Part shown: positions 13,101 through 23,482 of the stretch, in pieces
Numbering within the stretch: the stretch's first letter is position 1
Layout: each line of letters begins with the position of its first letter
From: Atriophallophorus winterbourni
Taxonomy: Eukaryota; Platyhelminthes; Trematoda; Plagiorchiida; Microphallidae
Direction of reading: 5' to 3'
DNA length: 64,000 bases
NCBI GenBank assembly: GCA_013407085.1
Contig: JACCGJ010000215.1
Coordinates: forward strand, 18,470-82,469
Program-made: the position numbers and the translations under genes
Notes under the pieces: generated by a model
The model's database searches: none
What the model was told of the DNA's origin: nothing
The model's input: only the letters and a program-made list of their open reading frames with translations

Positions 13101-16100
13101 TTCATCAGCACCATTAACTGTTTAGTATTGTTCTGATAAGCTGTAAGTGTGAATTGTGACCTACTTGTGCCCGTCTAGAAAATTATTTATTATCATTATT
13201 ATTTATTATTTTAACACAACGTTACTGAGAAGGAACGCGATTACCATAGAAACGGATTGCTTGATTGATTGCATACACCACAATCTTTGTTTCAAACGTA
13301 GTGAAGTATAGTTAAAATCTGTAAAATTAATGATTTTATATCCCATAACATCAGGATGAGGAAACGACATATTCATCCGGACAGGAAGACGCAAACGCAA
13401 TCAAAAGCTTGTTGGGTAAACTTATCGACAAGCTTGACATACCACCCGTGGTTTTGAACAAATATCGGTATATCACTGCGATGAAAAGTAACGATGGAAG
13501 TCTCTATGTTCCACACAATAACAAGCAAAGTACAAGAAATCATCTGGCAATATTACTCGGGTAAGTTCGATCGATCTACGAATGTTGTGTGTGACACAAT
13601 ATCGCAATTGATTATTGAAACTTTTTTTTCTCAAAAAGGCATAATATCTTAAATAATATGTTTTCTGGGTTATAGAAAAATAAGTGCGCAGCACTTAGCA
13701 AGCTACCAAATCAAAATTACGGGTTATATCGTTAGGTAAATTATGAAAAGCAACTGCAAAATGATAGGACGCTTGCAAATAGCTGCTTTCAAAGCAACCC
13801 GAATTTTGAGATCACCGACAATATAACCTTATGGAAGAATGCATTTATATTTTGCGTTTATTTATTAAAAACATTGATTTGGCAATAAATCAAATTCTCG
13901 GAATTTTCCATGCAATATGAATTTTTGTCAGACTATCAAATCTCTACATAGAAATGGTGAATGCGATCGTAGTTTTGACTATTATTGTTTAACGGCGAGG
14001 CTTCATCCTCAGAACATAAAACACAGAATTATTTTATTATATAAAAAAATAATAAGCTGAATAAAAACCTCAGAATGGCCTAGGGTATGGAGAGAGCAAA
14101 CATAATCTTCCGAGATTTAATATAGACATTCACGTATTTATGTATTCATGTATTTATCGAGCTTTGAAAAATATCCACATCTACATTTTATTTTGAATAC
14201 ACAGGTTCGCCGAAGAAATCGTCAGTAGTCAAAGTAAGTCATAGCAAACATTTTTAATCAACATTATCACTAATAAACTTGAAATATGTTTATTGGTTAG
14301 GCGTAAAATCTGACGCTAAAAATTGATGGGTTAAGTGCAGTTAAAAATATACGTTTTTAGGGAACACTAAACTAGTTAACTATGTTGCACTTGTCTGCAC
14401 GTTTAACTAAAATTGAGAGATTTTGTGTTAGAGAATACGATCAGCATAAACATTCAGAGAATGTAGTAAAATCGTAAAAAATCGATTAGTGTATTCTCAT
14501 CACACATGAATTGGCATAAATTCAACGGCATTCATTCTTAGATTTGTGGCAACTTAGCAAGAGTTTAATTCATATTAGTAAAACAAATTTATTAGAATAT
14601 TAAAGAATATTTGCGAAAGAATAAACCGCAGTCTATTCCAAGTTGTCTTGAACTCGGAAAACTATATGATTTAGCTTATTATTATGCCCATAATCCTGCA
14701 TTTGGTTTCTCAGATGTGCCGTTCAGAGATGTGTTGGTATCACTTGGATGGAAATCCATCGTTGAGAATTTGTTAACGCGCATCAGATTAAGTTCTAGCT
14801 TCGTTGAAATGAAATGACCATCATGTTAAGAGGTAGGAAGATATGATTGAGCATTTCGGATACACACGTTCTAAGCTATATGCATTTCAGTATGTGCCAA
14901 TGATTTCAAACTGTTAGCACAAAAAACTACTTTCAAATAAGAAAGTAGAATCAACAAGAAATTTTGGCTTTACTTGAGGCATTCGCATGCTAATTCACAT
15001 TTCGAACAAGAAGGTGGATATCATATAAAAATTTGGCTTTTCAATTAACACATTGTATCTGGGGTATCGATATGCCACCGATAGATTTGATACGAATCCC
15101 TAAAAAGTTATGATTGAAATATTGAAAAATGTTATAAGGCTTCTACAAAAACAAACTGCTACATCCTTGTGAACGAGATTTTGAGTTGCATCTCTTGTTA
15201 CTTTGGAATTTCGACGATTGTTCACAATCGAAAATTAAAATTTACTCGCATGATTTCAACAGATGCGTTAGCTCAACGAGAAGAAGATTCGGATTCAACG
15301 TATTCAAAAGATAATCCCGTGGAAATCGAAAACAATAAATTCTTGTCGACCGTGTCGACAGATTCCAACCCGGCACATTTGGAACAAAATCAGACAGACA
15401 ACGATGTAGTAATCCCAGATGATTTCACTCCAAATAATGTAACGGGAGGTGAAGTTGAGAATGGAGGAATAGATAGTTTACTCAATCACACTTTAACGGG
15501 AGATACCGGATCGGATTTGGTCAATTCTGAGTCAATTTTGAATTCAACTTATGTGAATAATGAAACATTCTCTACTGAGCTAGGGAAGAACACAGAAGAG
15601 AATGATATGAGTACCGATGACGACGAGATAACGTCATCGAGCTCATTGGATGAATCAGAAAAAATGGAAGCGGCGATAAATGATGATTCAAATGAACCTG
15701 ACGAAAAAGATGACAAAGAAATTAATGAGGAGGAAGACGATGAGAATGGTGACGATGAGGTCAATGATGAAGAAGAAGAAGATGATGATGATGAAGATGA
15801 TGTGGAATCGACTCCCTCCATGGAAAATGGAGAAACCGAGAAATCGACTAGTGAAACCACTGAAGTAGAAGAGGTCGAAGAAGTCGAAACTGAAACAACT
15901 GGTGAGAACGTTTGTTATTTAATCTAAATTGAAAAAAATTAATTTTTTATCAACAGCATAACATAACTTATAACAAAACAAGTAGACAGATAAATCACTT
16001 CTATATTTACGACAAACATTCCCAATCCGCGTTCAAACAGTTGGGTGTAAAAGCGGGATATGTGGGCACCAAAATACATGCGACTATCTGTTTCATTTTT

Positions 16101-19100
16101 TTATTTAATTTTATCCTATCATCGTATATTATAGTAGGATGCTAGCTAGCCAATGTGTTTGCAGTTGGAAAAAATCTCTTCCAAACATATTAAACAGCAA
16201 TATAATTGTGTAAAATGTTCATTAAAGCTAGTTTGTGGCATCTTATTATCTTGCAAATGTATGTAATTATAACGAATTTTCTACTAATCGCCATTGAAAC
16301 TTGCGACATCTGAGATGGGCACATGGTATGTGTTATTCTGCGGAAGAAATCGACTGAAAACAAATGAGTGTAGTGATTATGAAGCGAAGAACAACTCAAC
16401 CGCCAAATAAAGTTGAAACACTTCCTTGTACACCATGTCAGGTTACAATACGTTTGATGTGCTATCTAGAGTTCTCGAAAGTTATTCAGCTATTCAAATT
16501 GCCAAACAATTTAATATTGAAAATCAAGCATAAAAACAATATTTTGATAGAGCAGTGTAATGGAAAATGTTTGTGTTTGATAGATTTTGAACACTCAATC
16601 AGTTATTCCAAATTCAATTTGTCAAGCTGTCACTATTGAACATTTCACCGAATATTTTAACTAGAGTTAACAATACTACAATGCATATACATGATAATTG
16701 CAAGCTTCTATTAGGTTTTAATTAGATCACTATACTAAGTAGCGTTTGCCTCAACCTGGTTTTAGTAAACGTTTGTCATTCGCTTGACAAGCTACTTCAC
16801 ATTAGGACTAGTCGTACAAGCATAATCAAATGCTCAGAATCTCAAAACATTGTTTTCAGCTGTATTGTATGCTTAATTAGTATGAAGTGTAGGTTTATTT
16901 TTTATGGACCTCTATTCAAACTAATCTCATTACGCAGTAAACCAAGTGAAGAGTAATTTAGTCTTACTTTGTATCCAATATTGACACCTGAGTAGTCATG
17001 GTATTATAATACTAATATACTCATAATAATACTAATATAATAATATAATACTACCATATGACTGTATTTGAGCATCATCGAAGTATAATTATGTCTAAGC
17101 GTACGTTCTTCATAACATTCTCGATATCAAGGTGTGGAATTGTGGGCCAAGACTGGAAGAGGCTGGTGCGACAACGATGTTCAATCACCCGAGAGCATAC
17201 ACATGTAGATAGGTGGAACACGTTAGTTTGACCAAATAATCCACATTTGGATGCACTTTTGTCGCACACACACCTTACTACAAGTTGCGTGATGTTAGCC
17301 CTCATCAAGCTGAAACAGTACAGTAAAGTCTCGCATGCCTTGATACAGTAGATAAATAATCAATAAGGTGTGCATTTTAAAGCCACTATTGCATAAGGCT
17401 GACACAACAACATGTTCAACACAATATGTCCCATATATATATATAGATGGGTTAAACCCACTGCTTCAATTTTAATTCACAAACCAAGGTAAGGGAAATG
17501 CAAATTCATGACCTATAGTTTGCAGACGATGTAGTAATCATTGCTCACTCACAATAACACCTCCAATCGCTAATGGAATGCATTTCATCGGAATGCAAAT
17601 ATTTGGATTGACAATCAGCATGAAGATTACCAGTCTTTGATCAAGCGGTTGTATCGGCTCCCATCATTTTATTGAATACTGTCAGCTGTAACTAGTATAT
17701 CGTTTCTCACATTTGGGTTCAATCATAGCGGTTAATCTCTCGCTTGACACGGATATTGATGACCGGACTGGCGAAGCATCTGCCAGCTTGTCCCATGTGA
17801 ACTATCGTACCTGGGAAAACCGAAAGTTGACTGTCATGACAAAGATGTTGGTATGCAGCGCGTGTTTTCCAAATGATTTGCTGCACAACAGTGAAACCTG
17901 TAACATCCACGAAGACACACATCGGAACTATATGTGTTGTATTTAAGAAGCATGCAGCATATATTGAACATGCCGTGGATAGAGAAACAATAACGAATAC
18001 TAAATTATTTTCTAAAGCTGGTATACAAGCATATTCACCCTACTACAAAATCGCCGCCTACGCTGACTGTGTTAGGGGTACAGAATGTTCGTATTCCAAA
18101 ATATATACTCTCTGGTGAATGAAAATCATGAAGTCGACAATAAAGCAGACAGCACTTGCGGCACAAAGACGTTTGAAAAATTGAATATGATAGCTCTTGA
18201 CATTGACCATACGATTTGAAAAGATCTTGTTCATGATCCCTCACTTGGGAAGCACTGTGTGACACATTTTCTTCAGCTGGGAGAAAAGCAGGTACTGCTA
18301 TCGGCTGCTCATCGTAGAAAACGCCATCCACTTGCAACTGACGTCGATAATCCCTGTACTAGCTATTGTTGTGAGCGCTGCGAAATGGAGATTGTCACTC
18401 CCGGATAGGACAGTTGAGTAAATCTAAAGCTGCGGAGCACGATACCATCATGCGCTTGTGTCGCACATCCATGGTAGACAATGACGGAAAGAAGCAAACT
18501 GATAGCAAGTAAGCGTAGATTCACACGCACAGCATACGAATTCCAAATTCAAATGTGCAATACATAATTCGTAGCAGGCACACTGATTAGTACATGCGAT
18601 GAAAAAGTACATGTTTGACAAGCTTTTCATGTATTTCGAAGATTTTCCATGCTGAGAAATTTGATCATTAATGTTTCGTCACGAACAAAGAGGGCATCAA
18701 CCCCGGAGCTTCTTTTAAATCAATGCGGACATGAGACATATACGCTTTATCTGCACTGTGTCCGACTTAACTTGGGGACTTCATTGGTTGTTTGTCTTCG
18801 TCGTTACCGTATTATTATTGGTTCATAAATATCATTCATTTGAATGTGAACACAAATTACGTATATGAGCCAAAATTTTACCTAATCATAAAATTTAAAT
18901 TTCGATACTGCAGCTAAAACATTCTACCGCTCCCAAAGAAGTTCCGTTCGCGGAAATATATTTAGTTTGCTGACGGAACGTTTACAGCTAAGGGTATCAC
19001 ATTGTTGAACACTTATGAATTACCACCAGCACTCTAAATATTCTATTTTGTTTCGATCGAATCTTATTAAATTCTGAATCAGTGGAATGTGGCGGAACTT

Positions 19101-19507
19101 GTTTTTCAGACTGCCATTGTTTCAATCGCATACGGATCATGATCTTACTGTCAATACCTGATGAGGGCAACAGCACGAAACTGGTCGTGGGATGTCTGTG
19201 TGTGATGGAAATGCATGCAAATGAGCATATCTGGGGATTGTTGATTTTTGTATAAATATTCTACGGTTATTCACACATATTCTTTGACATAAATACTAAT
19301 CCCGCTTTTTCCTCGTTCAGTTCAACCATTCGAAGATCAATGAGCCATAGGAGGCAATTAGTAGAATGGTTGAGAAGCTATTGAGTCTAGTTGCCAAACA
19401 CTTAAAATTTATATCAGTGTAACCATTATCGTACATTTATATTTCTTGTAGACGAAGACCCAAAGGATGTCAACGAGGATGAACGTGAAAACGATGACAA
19501 ACGATGA
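4129..19507 (+). CDS. Secreted acidic Ser/Thr/Glu-rich protein, ten exons, 513 residues
   Basis: Spliced model: 4129-4271, 5834-5930, 7945-8043, 8695-8785, 9064-9146, 11270-11368, 13355-13560, 14205-14233, 15263-15901, 19452-19507. Every intron is GT-AG, every exon-exon phase agrees, and the total is 1,542 nt ending in TGA. Residues 1-21 look like a signal peptide (MLGTNILIISCIGWIAISIS, then A|TP), so the product is probably secreted or surface-displayed. Residues 22-204 are low-complexity Ser/Thr/Glu/Asp. Exons 7-8 encode a more ordinary, possibly folded stretch (about 205-283). Exon 9 has several N-glycosylation sequons (NVT, NHT, NST, NET) and a long Asp/Glu run. Exon 10 ends ENDDKR. I recognise no family. 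Small exons recall trematode secreted micro-exon genes, but that is only a resemblance. The model has no transcript support. Confidence 0.68.
4480..4970. mobile_element. Inverted pair of Penelope-like element termini
   Basis: The segment at about 4,497-4,570 reads as the minus-strand PLE terminal motif (gtttcgcttctg, acagaagc, ccagggtgt). About 4,832-4,965 is the same motif in the opposite orientation (tgatacccttggtctga, agcttcggtgtcagatgcgaaacg, attcattacaaactttat). The motif matches the PLE ends near 61.7 and 63.2 kb. No RT or endonuclease coding remains between the arms. This lies in intron 1 of the secreted acidic gene and is a degenerate, probably dead copy. Confidence 0.6.
6735..6825 (+). 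repeat. Degenerate hammerhead repeat fragment
   Basis: The order cggatcttgatc, gtacctagcggagtgcaag, gagaaaccagtcgt, ggtgtgcg follows the type A hammerhead unit, but CTGATGA is destroyed and stem II no longer pairs. It is a decayed copy in intron 2 of the secreted acidic gene. Confidence 0.45.
10240..10430 (+). mobile_element. CR1-like LINE ORF2 fragment
   Basis: One frame reads HEKRHEKRVAWNT, then NWKRLSEVRNHITSHVRKD. This matches the basic linker between endonuclease and reverse transcriptase in CR1-like LINEs. It is short and flanked by stops. The same fragment is at about 31,780-31,970 in the second copy. The open frames on either side (9,435-9,764 and 10,390-10,791) may be other eroded parts of the same or another element. 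The later one ends in a YRRAIQKDLKMMGLAMDDV-like stretch that recalls LINE C-termini. Confidence 0.45.
14606..14817 (+). CDS. Possible alternative terminal exon of the secreted acidic gene
   Basis: An open stretch encodes about 70 residues of ordinary composition (starts YLRKNKPQSIPSCLELGKL; contains AFGFSDVPF and SLGWKSIVENLLTRI) and stops at TGA 14815-14817. If it is joined to the 29-nt exon at 14205-14233 through the weak acceptor aaag before 14606, the phase fits. The product would then be 352 residues without the acidic tail. A better-looking acceptor (attag before 14596) does not fit the phase. It may be a real alternative 3' end or a decayed exon. An identical copy lies at 36,085-36,296. 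Confidence 0.35.
15263..15901 (+). CDS. Largest exon of the secreted acidic gene (Asp/Glu-rich, N-glycosylation sites)
   Basis: This is exon 9 of the model at 4129-19507: acceptor catgatttcaacag, donor ACTG|gtgaga, phase 1 in and phase 1 out. It gives 212 complete codons. The first half is Ser/Thr/Asn-rich with sequons NVT, NHT, NST and NET. The second half is dominated by Asp and Glu, with a 15-residue run of almost pure acid near 15,765-15,810. The frame stays open upstream to 15,118, so an earlier acceptor cannot be excluded, but only 15263 fits the phase of the preceding 29-nt exon. The second copy (36,742-37,380) encodes an identical product. Confidence 0.72.
17440..18480 (+). mobile_element. 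Degenerate RTE-like LINE fragment (reverse transcriptase to C-terminus)
   Basis: Translations on the plus strand give, in shifting frames, an RT stretch around an ADD-type active site (FADDVVIIAHS at about 17,520) followed by LGLTIS-like residues. Then at about 17,713-17,946 comes SLDTDIDDRTGEASASLSHV with RTWENRKLTVMTKMLV, the conserved downstream region of RTE-like LINEs in flatworms and other animals. The usual RRLRWLGH-type segment is recognisable but broken near 18,050. Many stops show the copy is dead. It sits in intron 9 of the secreted acidic gene and recurs at 38,919-39,960. Confidence 0.65.
19110..19232 (+). repeat. Single hammerhead repeat (type A)
   Basis: CTGATGA at 19158-19164, GAAA at 19177-19180, stem III within ACTGGT and cleavage triplet GTC ending at 19186. 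The tail tgatggaaatgcatgcaaatgagc matches the other type A units. Stem II (GGGC/GCAC) has lost one pair. It lies in the last intron of the secreted acidic gene in the sense direction. A second copy lies at 40,589-40,711. Confidence 0.6.
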
Positions 19508-19796
19508 CTATTTTTACTGCTGATTAATGCTTAAACATTTGCATGATGCACACTTATTGCTTGTTTGTTATATACTACTCATACCGCTTCATATTCAATT
19601 ATGTACTGAGCAGCCGATGCTAATTGGATTTTGTTGAATATATCTTTGTTACCATATACACTATTGTTTACCTTGTTTAAACTGTTCAACTTGAAGCCCA
19701 GTCTTTGAGTTAACGAACACTAGTGTAGGCAATATCAATTGATGTTATATACAACTTGCTTATATCACACCATTTCACCTGATTATACAATTCCAG

Positions 19797-19838
19797 ATGG
19801 GAGTAAAACAATTCCAACAACGTCCACAGAACTAAGAG
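19797..19838 (+). other. Candidate 42-nt micro-exon
   Basis: A 42-nt segment has a good acceptor (tacaattccag) and the donor GAG|gtactt. Read in phase 1 it encodes about 14 residues, GSKTIPTTSTELR plus split codons, in the same Ser/Thr-rich style as the secreted acidic gene. It is phase-1 symmetric, so it could follow exon 9 directly and continue the frame. It lies 290 bp beyond the stop of exon 10, so it would belong to an alternative 3' end. I could not find the exon after it. Confidence 0.22.
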
Positions 19839-20769
19839 GTACTTATTCATTCGGTGGTGATTTTATGATGCTAGTGAATTCTAAGTTTTACAAACGAAAG
19901 CAGAACCTCTATTCCCAAGCTGGAAGATAAAGCTTCATTGGTATGAAAGCACAAGCCTAATCCAGGCAAAGTGCAGCACAGCCAGAGACTGCACGTGGGC
20001 TAAGATACTGTCAGGTTGCCCAGGCCTAGAGAGATATGAGAAAGCAAAAAGAACAGAAAGTTTCATTAAATACATTCAAAGTGAGCGGTTAAAAGACATA
20101 TATTCCAAAACTTAGGGTGTTTTCCAGAGCGTTTGTACTTATTTTACATATGCTTTTTAACGTAAGTTGGGCCAGTTAAAGTTGAACTTTCCCTGGTTGT
20201 GCTCCCCACAAATTGATCTTCGGTAAATCGACTGAATCGTGTAAAACGTTTGTGTAAAATGGTCAAATAAATCTACAACAAAGGGCTTGTACTTGTCGAT
20301 ACCTATGCTAGATGACGTTTAATTTATCATTCAAATTTACTGCCTATATAAAACCACTCTTATTAACAATAAAATTAATCAGTGACAAAGGAAAGAATCG
20401 ATATTTTTAAAATTCTACGTACTTCATGTTCCTTTCAATTACTAACAATGAGTCAATTAAGCGACTGATCAAGAGGAAAGGCTTTTTCAAGGTTCGTTTA
20501 GAAACAAATCTGAACTAAAGTTGAGTATATAATAAATCTCAGACATAGACTATGAACGCACTGGGCCAATAATATTGTTGTTATCAGTCACATGAGAGCT
20601 CCTGGTTGTTTATGAATTACCGAGCTTCAAATTCTGTTACAAACACACACGATGTTGACATTAAATCAAATGACAGGCATCAGTATCATAATCACCTCAT
20701 CCGAGAATACCTACCGGTGAATAATACCTAAACAGGTATGTCGATGTATGTCAAATAATCCCCAAACCT

Positions 20770-21957
20770 TTAGATATAATCGAACGCTGAAAAATAGAAC
20801 AGCCTTACGGCAATATGCATTTGACTGTTACGAATGTATGGAGTAAGTCTTTCACGGAGCATTGAACTCGGGATGAAGTCTGGTATACCCCAAGTGTTCC
20901 TAGGATCTTCTTTCACAGGTCGATCCCAAATTCCCCTTTCATCCTCGTCTGAAGGGTAAGGTCTCATTCCACGAGCGTAATTTTTTCCGCTTGCTGTCTG
21001 ATCCAACAAAACAAATTGAACATCTTCTTCAAACGGCCAAGCCAACGAGTCATCGAAACCTCCTGGCACAAGACAAATATAAATTCCCAAATGCATCCTT
21101 GTTTGTTCGAGCTTCATTTTCAATCGATATCCTGGGTAACCGAGATAAAAGCTTTCGCTCCATAATGGTTCCTTTTCAACAATTGCGAGTCTGTCTGCCT
21201 TGATAGTCCAAATATAAAAATTTTGTTCGCAACCACCATCAGTCAGAGAAGGCCGTCCCTTATATGATTTCGGAGATTGTGTTATTTCAGCCTCACTGCG
21301 CAGATCCAGGAAACCATGTTGGCTTGCGTTATGCATATTCTGTCTTTCATATTGTGTCGAGCCGTCATTCACCAGTGGCTGCGAAATATTAGTTTCTTTA
21401 TCCTGTAGCAATAGTACCTTCTTTACCGAATCGCTTCGATCGTATTCTTTCGACTGTAATACAATTGAAAAAGGATTTTGTAACTGTTGGCTTTGCGCCC
21501 CCTTATCTTTCTTTGAGCATTTATTATCTTCCAATCGTATGTGTAGTCCACCGTTTGTTGTTTCAAACATAAGACCATGATTGGACGGAAACTGAACAAC
21601 AGGAGGCTCGTCACACTGAATGATTATTGGATAATTAATTTTGCAACGCTCGGTTAATTGACGCTCTAATCTATCAGCGTGTTCCTTTACTACGTCGTAA
21701 GCGCACGTTGTAGCCTTATTACACAGTGGTCGGCTATGAAGAGGACATTCAGGTAAAACATTGACACAAGGTTCAGCGACTCGACCGTCTTTGTCCGTGA
21801 TAAGATTGTATAGTTTAAACAAATCCTGTACCAGACGTTGCTGTTTGTCAGTGACGTTCTTCAAGACTTCATTATGGTCAACAGACAACAATTGCGAATT
21901 GCAGGAACAGCGGGCAGCTTGCGTGTTTTGATCTGCTGGTCGAATTTCCGCATCCAT
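20770..21957 (-). CDS. MATH/TRAF-domain protein, single exon
   Basis: A 395-residue open frame. The last 140 residues (about 247-390) match the MATH (TRAF-C) domain: YIWTIKADRL, then SFYLGYPGYRLKMKL, LAWPFEEDVQFVLLDQ, and a final strand IAVRLFYFS. These are TRAF hallmarks. The N-terminal 110 residues have ten Cys (CSC, CPLHSRPLC, TTCAYDVV) but no clear RING or TRAF zinc finger, so it is not a full TRAF. The middle is low-complexity. TRAF-C domains bind receptor tails or adaptors in the cytoplasm. There is no signal peptide. The start is supported by an in-frame TGA just upstream. It is convergent with the secreted acidic gene. The absence of introns may mean a retrogene origin. Confidence 0.8.
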   Translation of the reverse strand: MDAEIRPADQNTQAARCSCNSQLLSVDHNEVLKNVTDKQQRLVQDLFKLYNLITDKDGRVAEPCVNVLPECPLHSRPLCNKATTCAYDVVKEHADRLERQLTERCKINYPIIIQCDEPPVVQFPSNHGLMFETTNGGLHIRLEDNKCSKKDKGAQSQQLQNPFSIVLQSKEYDRSDSVKKVLLLQDKETNISQPLVNDGSTQYERQNMHNASQHGFLDLRSEAEITQSPKSYKGRPSLTDGGCEQNFYIWTIKADRLAIVEKEPLWSESFYLGYPGYRLKMKLEQTRMHLGIYICLVPGGFDDSLAWPFEEDVQFVLLDQTASGKNYARGMRPYPSDEDERGIWDRPVKEDPRNTWGIPDFIPSSMLRERLTPYIRNSQMHIAVRLFYFSAFDYI

Positions 21958-22079
21958 AGTTCATGACATTGTGGCTAAAGCACAAATTCCCATGCCCCGA
22001 TATTGCCAGACTGCATCGGATTGAATTTCTTCGATCGACCCTCGTGAGGTCACGTGGGATTGCTGGTCGATTCAAACAC

Positions 22080-22168
22080 ACTACGATCGTAAACCAAAGT
22101 TATACTTGAATGCCACTGTTGCATAGGGTGTGTAAGTGCGGGGAATGTGAGCAACACATTACTATAAT
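22080..22168 (+). repeat. Partial type B hammerhead-family repeat
   Basis: The stretch from tatacttgaatgccactg to gtgagcaacacattact is the linker and tail of the type B unit seen near 59.1 and 63.5 kb, fused without the ribozyme core. A second copy lies at about 43,559-43,647. Confidence 0.5.
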
Positions 22169-22317
22169 TCAATCGTATTCATCCACAATAGATGATTTGT
22201 AATACGATTTCACTTCTTAACTGATGAGAGAATTATCGTGTAAAGCCTTCAAATTCGGTAGATAATGATGCCGCCAAACGGATTGAAAACAGTATAAAGA
22301 TTTGTTACTTCCGAACT

Positions 22318-22742
22318 TCATTTCTTTCCAGGTGAAACATTTGGTCCCACTACGTCTACTCTGAATATCTTCTGATTTGAATAAACCAATGGCATGACGA
22401 CAGAATTCCAAAATTCATGCAATATGTTTTGAAGTTCCACTAGTGTAGACACAATTAAACTGAAATGTTTGTCAAAATAATCGTAAATCAATGTAATATC
22501 GTCTCGGATTAATGATAGAAGAAAGTTATTATAACCTTACATAATAAGTTGCTCACGTAAACCAGAAATTCCTGATCTTCGTTAAATTTAGCGACTCTGC
22601 TGCATGGACATACACGTAGCAAGATGGGCAGGTAGGCCACGGCACCTAGATTAGTGCGTATAATCCCATAACCAGGGTGTGCACAAGTGATAAAATTGAA
22701 AAATATCCAACAGGTTAGAGCAAACTTTGTACGCAGCTTCAC
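22318..22742 (-). CDS. Probable small secreted protein, two exons, 107 residues
   Basis: Exon 1 runs from the ATG at 22742 to 22541 (donor TAT|gtaagg, phase 1). Exon 2 runs from 22439 (acceptor gtgtctacactag, phase 1) to a TGA at 22318. The intron is 101 bp. The N-terminus is a convincing signal peptide: a basic start MKLRTK, a hydrophobic core and a likely cut near CAHPG. The mature part has a CPC motif and no recognisable domain. The same model holds in the second copy (43,797-44,221) despite base changes, including two beside the donor. It lies 360 bp upstream of the MATH gene on the same strand. A nearer acceptor (acatttcag) is excluded by phase. Confidence 0.45.
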
Positions 22743-23482
22743 ATTATGAAATATGACAATCAGGTCTAATTTAACGGATTGTTAATCACAGTTTTGGGGT
22801 TATAATTTTTACGAATAAAGTAGCCATGATGTGAGTGCAGAAGTGTGAGCACTCCAAAAATTGATCATTTTTTTTGATTTGATTCGATTTTCTTAGAATA
22901 ATCATGTTAGGGCGGCTGTCTGTGCCCCAAATATGTGATTAAACAACTCAATATGTGAAACAGGGGGACCTGAACAGATCTCTCAATTATTAGCTGATTG
23001 CTCTCAGTGAGCTTCATTTTGGTCATGTTATCTGGCAGTCAAACCGATCATGTTCTTATAAGACATCACTTCTACCCATTACAGCACGCGTTCCTATTCC
23101 TTCGTGTTGCGCCACATCTGAATTTAACCAAGCACTGGTGAATGGCTAGGAAAACGGATCAACGCTTGCCTCCGACACTAGATTCACAACATATTGGACA
23201 GATTTTCAATGGGTGACCTGATTCGTAGTGCATTGAAATTCCTCTAATGGTGAACTAATCCATTGCTATACTTTGTTACAAGAGAAAACCTATAATGCCG
23301 TTATTCAGATTTAACACATCATTCTTCACCACCACCCTGCAACGTTTCTAGTCACCTCGGTGTGCTTGAAGAGATTGGCAATCCATACAACACCGATAAG
23401 ATTGGTGCAGTGGTAATTTATTACGTCATATCGTGTAACTTCTCCCTATTGCCTTGTTTCTGTAGCTGATAGTGGTCCGCCG

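Noticed and set aside
14596..14605. Acceptor attag before 14596 for the alternative exon
   Set aside because: It is a better acceptor by sequence, but using it puts the downstream frame out of phase with the 29-nt exon, leading to an immediate stop.
15549..15860. Ser-rich 103-residue frame on the minus strand
   Set aside because: It is the complement of the Asp/Glu-rich part of exon 9. GAT/GAA repeats read as TCA/TCT/TTC on the other strand, so Ser runs arise automatically.
15680..15868. Met/Lys-rich 62-residue frame on the plus strand
   Set aside because: It is a shifted reading of the same GATGAA-type repeat in exon 9.
16364..16639. 91-residue plus-strand frame in intron 9
   Set aside because: It is AT-rich with no initiation, splice or family evidence. 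It is identical in the second copy only because that whole block is identical.
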